Assembly (NCBI RefSeq): GCF_032854445.1
Contig: NC_088307.1
Span: forward strand, 1,672,001 to 1,736,000
Reading direction: 5' to 3'
Length of the DNA stretch: 64,000 nucleotides
Source: Liolophura sinensis
Taxonomy: Eukaryota; Mollusca; Polyplacophora; Chitonida; Chitonidae
Within the stretch, counting starts at the first letter, position 1, and each line of letters opens with the position of its first letter. A program made the translations under genes and the position numbers. Positions 14,655 through 28,457 of the stretch are shown piece after piece. The notes under the pieces are model-generated. The model was given only the letters and a program-made list of their open reading frames with translations, was not told the DNA's origin and did not search any database.

Positions 14655-14864
14655 TAACTCTTCAACCCTTTCGCATATTTGCAAGGTTTTTTTCAAGCAT
14701 ATTCTGAAGGCATTATTATGTGTAGACGGATAAAATTATACATTTTATGAAGCCCTAAAGTTGGAATATCTGACGAATGTAGTTTTGTCTCCAAAATCAA
14801 ATTAAATATGTGCATAAATTGCACAGGAAGTTGTTCTCTGATACGTGAAAAGATTGCAGAATTA
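14655..14864. mobile_element. MITE copy 2
   Basis: A 210-bp member of the same family as 8867-9078 and 16204-16407. It begins TAACTCTTCAACCCTTTCGCAT and ends in AGAATTA. The shared core includes 'tgtagac(t/g)gataaaattata' and 'tttgtctccaaa'. Confidence 0.75.
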
Positions 14865-15299
14865 GAGTGGCTATATGTTTAATTCCACCTCACTGTAGTA
14901 ATCCTGTCAGACATTTATAACTGTATATTCACACCCTGCTAAAAGATAAGTGGACTATTTTCTTTATTTATCTGTAACTCTCTTGCTCTTTCTCTCATTC
15001 TCATTAGGCCTCAGAGAACAGTTCCATACACAAACACGGATATTATCCCAAAATACACAACTCTTATTTCTCCATGCCATTTAAAACTTGGCTATAAAAG
15101 AACACTGCACATACATGTACATTTCATTTCTTTTAATGACACCCTTACAAACGACAAAACTCTCAGCATAACAGATATACATGTATGCTACACTTGTGAA
15201 ACTGGCTTCAGGCATAATAACTTCCAACTAAACATCATGTCCGTTTGGACAATTGTTGTCTTCGTGTACCATCGCACAGCTTTTCATCAGTACTACAAA

Positions 15300-15940
15300 A
15301 GCTGACACATTTTACTGTGTCAACACTAATGTCAGAAATCTTTCAATTCATCACTTCGGACCAGGATGGAAGAAGTACACATTGTCATTAGTACTGACAC
15401 ATTTTACTGTGTCAACACTAATGTCAGAAATCTTTCAATTCATCAGTTCGGACCAGGATGGAAGAAGTACACATTGTCATTAGTACTGACACATTTTACT
15501 GTGTCAACACTAATGTCAGAAATCTTTCGATTCATCACTTCGGACCAGGATGGAAGAAGTACACATTGTCATTAGTACTGACACATTTTACTGTGTCAAC
15601 ACTAATGTCAGAAATCTTTCAATTCATCAGTTCGGACCAGGATGGAAGAAGTACACATTGTCATTAGTACTGACACATTTTACTGTGTCAACACTAATGT
15701 CAGAAATCTTTCAATTCATCAGTTCAGACCAGGATGGAAGAAGTACACATTGTCATTAGTACTGACACATTTTACTGTGTCAACACTAATGTCAGAAATC
15801 TTTCAATTCATCAGTTCAGACCAGGATGGAAGAAGTACACATTGTCATTAGTACTGACACATTTTACTGTGTCAACACTAATGTCAGAAATCTTTCAATT
15901 CATCAGTTCGGACCAGGATGGAAGAAGTACACATTGTCAC
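15300..15940. repeat. Minisatellite, 92 bp x 7, with a hairpin in every unit
   Basis: The palindrome TGACACA-ttttac-TGTGTCA occurs at 15303, 15395, 15487, 15579, 15671, 15763 and 15855, exactly 92 bp apart. From the second unit on, the complementary arms extend to 19 nt with 16 matches around the 6-nt loop. Near-identical units produce staggered 69-residue open frames on the plus strand, which I regard as artefacts. Confidence 0.97.
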
Positions 15941-16203
15941 TGATGATAATTTCAATAACAATGCAAGGCTCGACATTAACACAGGTCTGCTGGTACGATG
16001 ACAGTTTTGGTTAGGCCAGTAGAGTTCAACAAGCTCTGGTAGAGGACAATTTTGGCTGGGACAGTAGAGCTTGACAAGCACTGGTCCAAATGGACTGCAA
16101 TTTATCAAACTTTAATTCTGTTACTATTGACTGTATCTACATTTATAAACACAATCATCTGGAAATATGACTTGTATTAGATGATATATATATAGATGTA
16201 CTA

Positions 16204-16407
16204 TAAGTCCTCAACATTTTCGCGTGTTCACAAGGTGTTTATTCAAGCATATTCTGAAGGCATTTTTCTGTGTTGACTGATAAAAATTATACCTTTTGTG
16301 TAGCCCTGAAATTGGCCAATGTAATTTTGTCCTCAAAATCAAATTCAAAATGGGCGAAAATATGCACTGAAAGTTGTTTGCTCGTTTTAAAAAAGGTTGA
16401 GGAATTA
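16204..16407. mobile_element. MITE copy 3
   Basis: A 204-bp, more diverged member of the family at 8867 and 14655. It begins TAAGTCCTCAACATTTTCGCG and ends GAGGAATTA. It lies about 260 bp right of the hairpin minisatellite. Confidence 0.7.
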
Positions 16408-17328
16408 CTGTAAATTATTTACTGTTATCAGTTTGATCAGTGTTTTCCTTTATTTAACTGACCGCCCAGTTAACATTGGGGAGGACCAGTAGACCTTAAG
16501 GAACACTAATCCTGTAGGCCATTCAACTGGCCTATGACACTCTTAGAGTAAATTTCCTCCCTTGCAATGTCCCTTAAAGGTGGCAAACACAGACCCTGCC
16601 TCAGTTAGCTCACCCCACCACCCTTCCCCAGGGATCAATCCCCTCATGTCAAGTTCTGATGAATGAGCTACCTAACAAAATCTAAGGCTGGTCTGCTGGT
16701 TAAATTATGGAAGGACTGCTGGCAGTAGTTGGGCGATTTAATTGGAAATGGCTTCCATGGCAACGCTTTTGGCATCGGATTTCTAGGATTTCCTCTCCAC
16801 ATGATTGACAGCTGTGGTCAGAAAAACTGGTGAGTGGCCAGCAGAAGGGACTAGAGAGTTATTAATGAATTCATCTTATCTCCAATGGTGTGGGCTCTGC
16901 TAGATTGCACTCCAACTTATCCTGGAAACTTCATGTGTTGTACTCCTACAAATATTGAAATTCTGCCAACTTTTAAGCACTATTTTACACCCCAAGCCAT
17001 CCTGGAAATTCTATTTAGTGTGCCCCTATCAATAATGAAATTATTTCACCAGCACTACAAGTCAACTTGTCTGCCTGAAGAAGACATGCTTATTTAAATA
17101 CTAGTACCAGTCATTGTACACCAATGACGATAAATATATTTGTATTTTGATTACATTCTCAAGACCAAAGGTGCTCCTGTATTACATGCTCATAAAATTG
17201 CGGTAAATTCTTTATTACCTTTTCTTTTCACAATTACTGAAAGAAAGTTAAATGCGACATTGGCTTGAGGGTTATTGTATATGTAGAAGTATTACATAAT
17301 AATAATATGCTCCCTTATCTTACATGTG

Positions 17329-17408
17329 TGTTTATTTATTTGATTGTTGTTTTACTCCATACTCAGGAATATTTCACTTACACAATGGCGGCAAGCATTA
17401 TGGTGGGA
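17329..17408 (-). mobile_element. SINE family 1, tail fragment
   Basis: Minus-orientation 3' part only: (ttta)n, then 'gttttactccatactcaggaa', then 'ggcggcaagcattatggtggga'. It is strongly 5' truncated. Confidence 0.8.
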
Positions 17409-18587
17409 TATGTACATAAACAATGAATTTGCATGCATCAAAACTGAACGTCCAATAAAATCAGGGAAAAACATCTTCAACCCTACCAGAGCCACAGCTA
17501 CAATGAGTTATTTAGTAGGAACTGTATTATTTCTCAGTATTCTGTGAGGGCAACAAAAAGTAAAAATCCCGTGCTCAATGAATTCCCTCTTTTCACAAGT
17601 GCACATACAGCTGCACATAAATCATACATATTTACCATTTCTGCCAATTTGAAATTAATAATTCAGGACATCTACATAAAACCTGTCAAACATGTCACAA
17701 TATGTCACGCACGTACATAATTCCAGAATAAAGACTCGTAAATTGTTAACTGGGTAAATTCACTTACATCCTCCCCTGGCATCTTCTCCAAATCTTAGCA
17801 GGGCCGTCTCAATGCTGATTGGGACAATTGCAGGAACAGCTCTATTGCTGGGGTTGCTGCTTTTCGTTCGTTTGAATGCATGTAGCTCCCCTATTCAAAT
17901 TACATGTTGCCTTATCCTGTTTTATATATAATGAAGTATTTTTGGACCGGATTCTTAAGTACACGTTTCCTATATGTGTATATTGTTTTCTCTGTGACAG
18001 CCTTGGGGAAGGACAGCTCTACTGTAAACTGACTGAGCTACCATCGATAAATAAAGACATTATTATTAGTTGACTGGGCATACAGGCCCTGTCAACTCCT
18101 TCGCTCAGTCTGGTCCTAAAAAAAACTTGTAACTCCTAAATCAAAATGGTCAATGTATAAATTAACAGTTGACTTTAACAAAGACACATATGCAGCCTCA
18201 TCAAAGTCATCTTCATTTAATCAAGCTAGCGATGTCCAACATCATCAACCTTGATTTACTGAGGCATATTAACGCTTCAACACCCTGAACTTTCCATCAC
18301 AAACATGCAGGATTCATGGTCCCATCGGATTTAACCTTACTTATTGACACTGATAGGCGTTCAAAACAACATGGGATGTGGCTGTAGTGAAAAGTATGCA
18401 ACAGTTTACAAACTGTTTCACTATTTTCACAAGCTATGAGAATGAGGTGTCCATGAAAGCACGGCTAAATAGGGCAAAATATCAAACATTTCGAGCTCTA
18501 CAGAGTTATGACCCTGACAAAAATTGAGTGCATCCAATGTGACTGATAGGTGTGAAATGTATCAGATTTCAGTTATTTCATCGTAAA

Positions 18588-18690
18588 ACAATTTAGACAC
18601 TCGTAAAACAATTTAGACACTCATACAACAATTTAGACACTCATACAACAATTTAGACACTCGTAAAACAATTTAGAAACTCGTACAAAT
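18588..18690. repeat. Short minisatellite, 20 bp x 5
   Basis: Five copies of a 20-bp unit, aaaacaatttagacactcgt with small variants, lie within PBX intron 2, about 320 bp downstream of exon 2. Confidence 0.95.
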
Positions 18691-18982
18691 GATGTCATCT
18701 GGTACGCCTTACACTGTATTTCTCATTAAGCTGACCTGACATAAACAACAATTATTTTTAACACTGGAAGATATTTAGATGTATCAGTAAATCAAAAACT
18801 GATAAAAACAAATCACACACCTGAAAAGAGGAAGGCATTTTGCAGGATACATCTTAGCTACATATAGTTCAACGCACAAGCAATGATGGCATCCTTCAAC
18901 AAAGACATACATGCGAATGAAGAAGTAAATATCTCCCTTTTGATAAAATTCACACACAGAAAAAACAACACAACATACACTA

Positions 18983-20768
<1,786 letters not shown>

Positions 20769-20971
20769 CTCGCTTGTGCCTCGTCTAGAGATTGGTCAGT
20801 TATCGTCATGATTTGCTGTAGAATGTCTCCTATTTCTTGTTTCCTTTGGTCCGGGTCGTCGGACTGAGGGGGTGGCTGCTGTCCCCCCATATAATGCTGG
20901 GACATCACGTTAGCCATACTCACTCCACCTTGGCTTGGATGCATCAGCCTTTGTTGGTCACCAGTATCCAT
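20769..20971 (-). CDS. PBX: PBX/extradenticle homeobox gene, coding exon 1
   Basis: First coding exon of a TALE-class PBX/Exd transcription factor, the nuclear cofactor that binds DNA with Hox and Meis proteins. The exon encodes 67 residues plus two bases. It starts [12 protein letters not shown], has a Gln/Pro-rich stretch, and ends in the highly conserved start of the PBC-A domain ([20 protein letters not shown], residues 49-68). The start at 20971 was chosen because PBX proteins begin MD..(Q)RLMH and because its context is aaaATGG. The frame stays open upstream to 21289, but that extension resembles no PBX sequence and is probably 5' UTR. The exon ends at 20769 in AG|GTACGG, a good donor, leaving phase 2. 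It joins exon 2 at 19085 to give Arg-Lys-His, exactly as in the family. The homeodomain exons are not in the window. Confidence 0.96.
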
Positions 20972-21300
20972 TTTTGCTGCCCCTGTTCGTCGTCTCAAAA
21001 AGATCGGAGGAAAAGGGAGCGCATTTGTTGCGATTCTCCTGACGAATGTTCGCTCCGATTGTCCGTCACTACCGGCTTTGATCACTCTTTTGTCATCCAG
21101 CCGACTTGTAACAACCGACAACAGACCGCCAACTCCGTGTTTTGACTGAAATAACTGATGACCGCTCCGACACTTCGACGACGACCAAACCTTTCTGCTG
21201 CCAGTCAACGAGCTGCGTAAGCGATCACGTGACCACAAGTTTCCCGTAGATATTTCACCCGGGATAAAAATTCGCACGACTGCTGACAAATCGGTTACAT
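20972..21300 (-). promoter_or_regulatory. Probable PBX 5' UTR and core promoter
   Basis: CpG-rich, relative to the AT-rich DNA on both sides, immediately upstream of the PBX start codon. It contains a palindromic E-box TCACGTGA at 21225-21232, the kind of site bound by USF/TFE3/MITF factors. No TATA box is visible, which fits a CpG-type developmental promoter. The transcription start cannot be placed from sequence alone. Confidence 0.5.
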
Positions 21301-22059
21301 TGTTATGTTAAGTGTGTAACTGCAACATTGTACAACACTGATTGACACAGTCAACGACTCTTCTACTGTGATTACAAATAAAATCGTTCATCGCTAAATT
21401 GTTGCTTCTCATGTTACTATCCGAAGAACCCAATTTTCTCCAGTCTACTGTCTTCATGAAAGAAAATGAATGAACTTAACACAAAACTAATGGTAAAGTT
21501 TACAAACGCCTCATTATTACATATACTAATGTCCAATGTTATACCTATCCTTATACATTTTTGTAAACGAACTGTGAACTACGTCATGAAAACAGATGAG
21601 ACTGTTTGCCAGAACAGTTGTAACATTAACGCTTGTGTCCGAAAATTTACACCACACATTTTCCACCCATCTACGGAAGACCAAGACAATGTCTAAATCT
21701 GAACATCAGCTGCATACTCTCGAACTCGCTGACAGGGGTTGGTGAGGGTAAATATACTTCTGTAAATTTTGCATTCCGTTCAGCCACAAGCAGATTAGGA
21801 AGCCCTCAAAAACCTCAGCTATCATATACATTGCATTTTACACCGTCAGTGAAATGTGTAGCGTACGTGGGCTGAATATAAGGTATCAACTGATAGTATA
21901 AAGGGAAACATAAAACTGAGTTTCATATTTTATTTCATTTGTTTATTTGTTGATTTATTGCATACTCAGGATTACTTTCCTTCAATATTACAATAGCTGT
22001 GGAGTAAACTATGTATGTTGTTTATTACTGTATCAGGTGTTTGATCATTGTCACACTTG

Positions 22060-22262
22060 TATGCCATGAAGTGCATGTCACGCGCCATGAAGTGCGTGTC
22101 TCGCTCCGTAAAGTGCATGTCACGCGCCATGAAGTGCATGTCACGCACCATGAAGTGCGCGTCTCGCTCCGTGATGTGCGTGTCACGCTCCGTGAAGTGC
22201 ATATCACGTAGCATGAAGTGCATGTCACGGGCCGTGAAATGCATGTCACGGGCTATGAAATA
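22060..22262. repeat. Minisatellite, 21 bp x about 9-10
   Basis: Units of the type 'catgaagtgcatgtcacgcgc'. The period is a multiple of three, so frames stay open on both strands and give heptapeptide repeats such as ARDMHFM on the minus strand. Each unit carries a TCACG motif. Confidence 0.93.
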
Positions 22263-22630
22263 CGTCACAGAATTTATATGTAGATGTTATACGACGATGG
22301 ATGTTTTTTAATGCTGTTATAGCTTTATGTTATTAAAAGAATTGTAAACTTTTTAAATTTTTTATATCTTTATATCTCATCTTTCATTCAAAAGTGTGGA
22401 GTACTTGGCAATAAATAAATAATTTACACAAAAGCTAACGCAAAAGTAAAGTGCTAAAAACGATATTGAGTGGGTGAGGGTTGAAAGATTTCAAAGTTTC
22501 CATTATAAAAAGTAAACAACACCAAAATGTATCTGTTCCAGCTTTCTGTCAACCGAAGCCTCGGATCTGCATTGAAGCCTTTAACTTAACAAGAGCCAGA
22601 ATTGATATTGTTGTCATCTAATTTGTCATT

Positions 22631-22892
22631 GTTCATTTACTTTATTGGTGTTTCACGCCGTACTCAAGAATATTTCTCCTATACGACGGCGGCCAGCATT
22701 ATTGTGGGAGGAAACCGGTCATGGAAAAGCCAGCGGAAAACCCCGCCACTACGGCGTTGTATGATGCTGACAGACCTCCCCAGGTACGACTAGAGAGCAA
22801 ATCAGCACGAGCTGAACTTGAACTCACAGCAAGCGCTTTGACGAGAGGCTCCTGAGGCTACTACACCAACCAGATGGCTACAGAGACCCGAG
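22631..22892 (-). mobile_element. SINE family 1 copy with target duplication
   Basis: Minus orientation, nearly full length, and flanked by TTTGTCATT at 22622-22630 and 22893-22901. The tail motif is at 22643-22680 and the centre (aggaaaccgg..) follows. The tRNA-like head at the right end is diverged. Confidence 0.85.
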
Positions 22893-25389
22893 TTTGTCAT
22901 TTTAAGAAGTGGTAAGTTTCACCCACTCGAGCTCGCATCGCGTGTTTTAATAATTTAAGGAAGCGTTGATTACTTAACGACATTTTTAGCAATGTCAGAC
23001 AGATAATTGAGAAGAAGAAACATTGTTGGCAAACCTCGAGAACATGCTGTGTGGTTTGTACCTATGCATGTTTCTGCACAAGCAAAAATTACCCGGGTCT
23101 TATTTTTGAGGGAACCGTCCATGGCGTGCTTAAAATGGGTGATTAGTATCTTCTTTACGGTATTGATTCGTCCGCTATTAAATCTACATGCGTGTGTTAC
23201 GATCCCAGTGTGACCTAGATTTGATGCACGAATTCTTTACGCCTCGCGACGAAAGGTGATTTCAGGTCAGCCTAGCGGACTTTGAGCTGTGTGTAGCCAA
23301 AACAATGGAAAGGCCTGTCCATGTCATACCAGAACAAAAAGAACAGCAATAATGCGGTGATTTCTACATAAATGTCAGTTACATGTCATGGGAATTGGCT
23401 ATTGGGATTGGCTATTGAAGCTCATTCATATATAACAGAATTTAATCCAAGAACTGTAGCACGGCACATAATATAACATGTAATTATTCATGAGCGATAT
23501 AATACTGGCTGGGGGTAGGGGTGTTATAGGCCTACTCCCATTATCTGTTTTAATGTCGTTGTGTTTTACGTCAACTAATATTAGCATTCACACCAACGCC
23601 CAAACCTGTTTAAGACATTACGTGATACAAGCTATGGGATACTAGTACATAGGCCTATGTATACTCTTCCGAAGAAAGCACCTCAATTTGTTGTAAGCTA
23701 TCTTCGTTCAGTGATTTATTTATTTCATTGGTGTTTTCGTTAGTGATATGTTCCACATGTGTATGGATGATGTTAAATCGTATGCTGAAGTCCCTCAATG
23801 TTTGCCTATTCGCCCACTTGTAGGAAAGAACATAGGCTGTAGGCCTATTTATTCTCTGATTACATATATAGCCTATATATGGAAAAATTGTTGGGAAAAT
23901 TGGAGGATATCCTATACACTTGGAAAATGTATGTTTCAACGACAAAATATAATAATCTATCACATTTATTTGCGCGTGAAATTTTGTAGGGGGGGGGGGG
24001 ATATGTGATTTGCAGTATTCAAGGTTTTAAATGAAGTTTTGCATTCTCGTGCACGAACAAAGATTTTGTTTAAGAATCTTTTTTAAAAATCTGTTAAAAA
24101 ATTGCTGTTTACAATATCTTCCATATTGCTAATCTGAATACAATTCAGAAAAACGTACGTTTCCATGTCTTTTCATTCATTGTGCTTGGCACGCGTAACG
24201 ACTAGATGCTAAACTTACACAATTCGAACACATTCAGGTTTACCTTTTCCCGGCATCAAGCAGAACGATAAAAATAAATTTATGCAGAAGTTATACGTGT
24301 GTCTTTTCATGAAACTTTCTTATGCTATATTTATTCTTGCTTGTCTGTCACTGCACTGGGCATACAGTGACAATGTAATTAAACTGATGTAGAGAAAATA
24401 TGTGTATGGGTGATTGTATCTATTATCGGACACTACCTATATAGTTATCGGCCGTTCTCCAATAAAGAGCTAAAATTAATGAACTCTCCAACAACCAGCA
24501 AATGCCTGCAAACGAAATAATGGTTACTCCCTTCGAGTCTCGACCTGGATTCGGGATTGTGGCAGACGACAGCAGCAAGAAGCAGGAAGGTCCAAAGTTG
24601 TGTGTTAGTATTTTTTTTTTTTACTGATTTGTTTACTGACTTTTTTACCAGTTTGGTAACAAACGGCATGCAAGTGGATGGGGTTAGTCATGAATCTGAG
24701 GAAATTACGTTTATTTAGCGATCATTTAAATCTATTTTACCAGTCAGGTTCTACAAAGTTAATGTGACGGCTTATAACTGAATTAGTAATCGAGCGTCTT
24801 TTTTTGAAATGTTGTCCTTAACCAATTTCTCCTACAAAACGCAAAAATAAAATATATTAGATGTCCAGATGTGCTAGAGTTCTCCACCAGAAGGATCAAA
24901 ATTCAGTTACAGGCCGATATGGTCGATGATTAGGATGACTGCATAAAAACAAATCAATATTCAATTCATATGTCGACCACCAGAAAAATCATCATTGTAA
25001 AGTGTTTTGTGATAATTTTTTCCCCTAGTCTGGTCACAAATCTCCATCAAAATCAAAATATATAGAGGTTCTAAATTACATAGGCGGATTTATAAGCAGT
25101 GCCCACAGTTCCACGGCCACCGTAAGAGTTTGTCAGTTATGTACATTTTTGATTGGTATAATATTTTGACCGTCTAAGGAAATAAGGATTCTAACATTTT
25201 TCCTTTCTCTAGTATGACAAGTCATAAATTGGAATAATACGACCATATATACGATTGTTGCAAACCAAATGACCGCAGGTTTTTGGGACATAAATTTAAT
25301 AGATTAAAGCACAGAAGTTTATTATAAATGCTTATAACTATGTATGTCATAAAAATCTGTACGTGAATGGTGTGCTTTGCTTTACAAAC

Positions 25390-26450
25390 TATGGCAAAAC
25401 GGTTCCAGTATGGCGTTGAAGACATGCATGTAGAAAGCACTGGAAGCAGAGCGGAATGGGGCAAGTCAGCACTCAGCGTGTCGGGAATTTAACCTTCCAA
25501 GAGGTACTTTGCAAGACAAGTTGGCTGGACGCGTACCAGAGGGCAAAAGCATCGAACTTCCCACTGTCTAAACATTTCACGAAGAAGAAACATTAGGGAG
25601 TTGCATGACCGAGTTGTCGAAGGATGGTTTTCAAAAAAAAAAAATATCCGATGTTATAAGCATTGTAGAAATGATTATCAACGAACACGGAATAGAGAAT
25701 CCATTTCGCAACAACCTTCCTGGAGAAACATGGTGTAGGAACTTTCTTAGACGTCACCTAAAGATAGTGACAGTAAATAAAGCCAGAGCTTGTGTGAGCG
25801 AATAGAGCATTAGAGGTTGGTTTCTGGGTTTGGAAAGCTTTCTTCAGAAACAGGGACGACTTGATATTTTATTGGATGGACGGAGAATCATCAATGCCGA
25901 TGAAAGCAACTTTCAACTGTGTTCCAAAAGTGGAAAAGTGCTAGGTTTAAAGGGGTGGGAAAATTTAGGCTGTTCCTCTTCCGCTTCTTATTATCGCTGA
26001 TGGACACAAAACTCACTTAACATACCAACCAAGCGAGTTTTGCTCTAAGAATGACGACATCATCTTGTATTGCCTTTGGCCAAATGCAACTCACATTTTA
26101 TACCCTCCGGACCTTCGACCTTTGAAGATGCAGTGGAAAACATGCGTCAGGAAATTGCAGATCCACAACGTTGGTAAGGCTTTATCCATGAGTCACTTCG
26201 CACCTTTAACAGACAAGGCCATAGGCGGATTAAGTCGGGTTGTTATAAGCAATGGATTCATATGTATGGAAGCATGCATCCCTTCAGTTCAAATGCTCTA
26301 GACTATTCCAAGTGCGTGGGTTCCAAAAATGTACCAGACAAAACTCAAGACAATGTTACTGAGTGTAATCTTGCTCCGTCTGTCCTGGGGCAGATTTGAC
26401 ACTGCCTTGGAAGTTATGCAGAGGCTGCACGTTGAATAATAGTCACCCAG
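25390..26450 (+). pseudogene. Decayed pogo/Tigger-like DDE transposase
   Basis: Relic of a DNA-transposon transposase read in several frames. Near 25460-25540 is a psq/CENP-B-type helix-turn-helix (CREFNLPRGTLQDKLAGRVP). Then come KDGFQKKKISDVISIVEMI and NPFRNNLPGETWCRNFLRRH at 25605-25790. Next is RGWFLGLESFL, and then INADESNFQL at about 25890-25925, which fits the first Asp-Glu/Ser-Asn-Phe block of DDE_1 transposases. The later part (PTKRVL, LWPNATHILYP, a lysine/tryptophan block) is broken by stops and frame changes. Stops at about 25569 and 25803 and frame changes before 25480 and after 25960 rule out function. Terminal inverted repeats were not identified, and the element may reach to about 26960. 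Confidence 0.8.
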
Positions 26451-27918
26451 AACACACAGAAGGGGGAATAAATCTGTAACATTCTGGCAAAAATCATGTG
26501 GTCAGTCCGCAGGCCATACGTGAGAACGACAACTTGGCTGTCATCGCAGACACTGAAGTCTTGGACAACACTATGATTTCCGAGTTTGACTGAACGGTTG
26601 CAAGGGCAGATTCAGATTCTGCCACAGACCTTGCGATTGTCACACTGTCACACTGTCACATTGTCACACTGTTAGATTCTGACGCAACCCAGATGCAGTC
26701 TACCATGCAACAAGTTTTAACCGACCAGAGGAAAATATCTTCAGCAGAATGTAACATCCACTAAAAAACACCCAGTAAGCGGATTTAGAGAGTCAACCCA
26801 CAGTATCAGAACTCGACATTCAAACACCAGAAGATGCCCCTGTGATAGGTGTAGTCTGCTGTGAATGGTACCCTAGCATAAGAAATGAAATGGAGCTGAG
26901 ATAAGCAGAGCAGAGTGTAACCACTGCAATCGTGGAACAAAGCTTAAGATTTGTCACGTTACACATGTTGTATATACAATGAAATCATTCACCTCTGCTG
27001 ATCTCTCCTTGTGTTTTTGGGACCCAGAGGAAATCGTGTAGAATAAACGTCATCATGTAAGGAACTCTTCTGTGTTTCTGTATATATTTACATCTTTATA
27101 TTGGTGATATCCCACTGGTGTTTTTCACCACCTGGCGAAGGGTAATTTTCCGAAGTACATCTATAGGTGAAAAACTCGATGATGAATCGGCACAAAATAG
27201 AAACTAAATATCAATATTCGAACTAATCCTTGTAATAATATCAGAATTTTCTAGTAACACAGGCCCAAAGGCTTATCTTTTGATTGGAGTAATAATATGT
27301 AGGAAATGGCCGAACAGAGAAGGCACTACTCCTGGTATCGACATGGGTGGCCGACAACTAGACTTAAATGACAGCAAGTAGATATTTGTTGGCCGATATC
27401 TGAAAGCAAACGCCATTTTAATACGTAAAGGCGTAATTACATTTTGTTAACTTGCCAAAACAGCAAAATCAGATGATATAAGTCATTTATACCTATTCAA
27501 GTGATCGATATTTCTGTCAAAATCTCTCGCATAAGAGCAACTGTAAAGTTGAGGGCAAATTTCGGATTAGCCACACTTTTAGGTGGCCGATAATAGGTGT
27601 ATTCCCCCCTACCCTCTGAAGGATTTATAACGAGGTCCACGCCAGAGCAAAGAACGCATGCATGTCGGCGTTTTCTGCATCTTGTAACGTTGCATTGCGT
27701 AGATATCTCTATAGGTGTTTTGTAAGCGTACATACAGTGAAAAAGTATGGCGTGATCTAGAGGAAAGAACTAAATTAAACGCATACATATGTCACTTCAA
27801 AAAGGATAAAAACGTTTCCACAATAACGAATTCTACAGTCCTTTTCACCCATAAGAGCAACACCCCCATATATATAATTTATTTTACCGTGGATTAGCGC
27901 CATCTTGAATTAAGAATA
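26451..27918. other. Intergenic stretch
   Basis: May include the 3' part of the transposase relic, with a short cactgtcaca-type repeat at 26640-26670. I see no gene or named element in the remainder. Confidence 0.5.
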
Positions 27919-28275
27919 AATGAATGAATGCTTGGGGTTAAACGTCGTTCTTAACAATTTTTCAGTCATATGACAATGAGGAGTCATTAGGTGTGTGTAC
28001 ACATAATGTGTCTTCTGGTGGCAGGGCGAGTGACGCCAAAGTGCTGCCGCCACTGAAGTATCATGCCGAAGACACCAGACATGACATGCCACCCAGTCAC
28101 ATTATACTGACACCGGGCCAACCAGTCCTGTTGCCTTGCTCTAACTTCTCAGTGCTGAACCCCAACGAGCAGCAACAAGTACTATTTTTAAATTCTCTGG
28201 TATGACCCGATCCAGGTTTGATCCCGGTTCTCTGGATTTCAAGGCGGACGCTCTAACCATTAGGCCACCGAAGTG
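27919..28275 (-). mobile_element. SINE family 2, near full length
   Basis: Minus orientation. The tail, read on the minus strand, contains catatgactgaaaaattgtt and the ending acgtttaaccccaagcattc. The head at the right end (about 28205-28275) is tRNA-like: on the minus strand it reads ggcctaatggttagagcgtc and then a B-box-like gggatcaaacc. Other members are at 62298-62622, at 63465-63815, and in the copy split by the LTR element at 36010/44092. Confidence 0.8.
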
Positions 28276-28457
28276 GATCCTTGAATAAAGAACTGTTCAC
28301 ACTGTCCTATATAAGCGCTATGACATAAGACACCATGACGTAACGCATCTAGTAAATGCAGTTATTTGTAAAATTATAATTTTTTCACCTGATTATTTCA
28401 GATTGTCACACCAACGTATACACAAGCTATACATATAGGCCCCCCATTCTGTCGTCT

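Larger units (their letters stand above)
21301..25389. other. Intergenic stretch
   Basis: Upstream of PBX. It holds the 21-bp array at 22060-22262, a SINE at 22631-22892, short SINE tail scraps near 21935-21970 and 23715-23740, and a G-run at 23990-24000. No gene recognised. A 102-residue minus-strand frame around 23655-23963 has no features I can interpret. Confidence 0.6.

Noticed and set aside
15253-16014. Staggered 62-76 codon frames with near-identical sequence
   Set aside because: They are offset by exactly 92 bp, the repeat period, and are products of the minisatellite.
22060-22262. CRISPR-like regular repeats
   Set aside because: Direct tandem units with no unique spacers, in eukaryotic DNA. 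An ordinary minisatellite.
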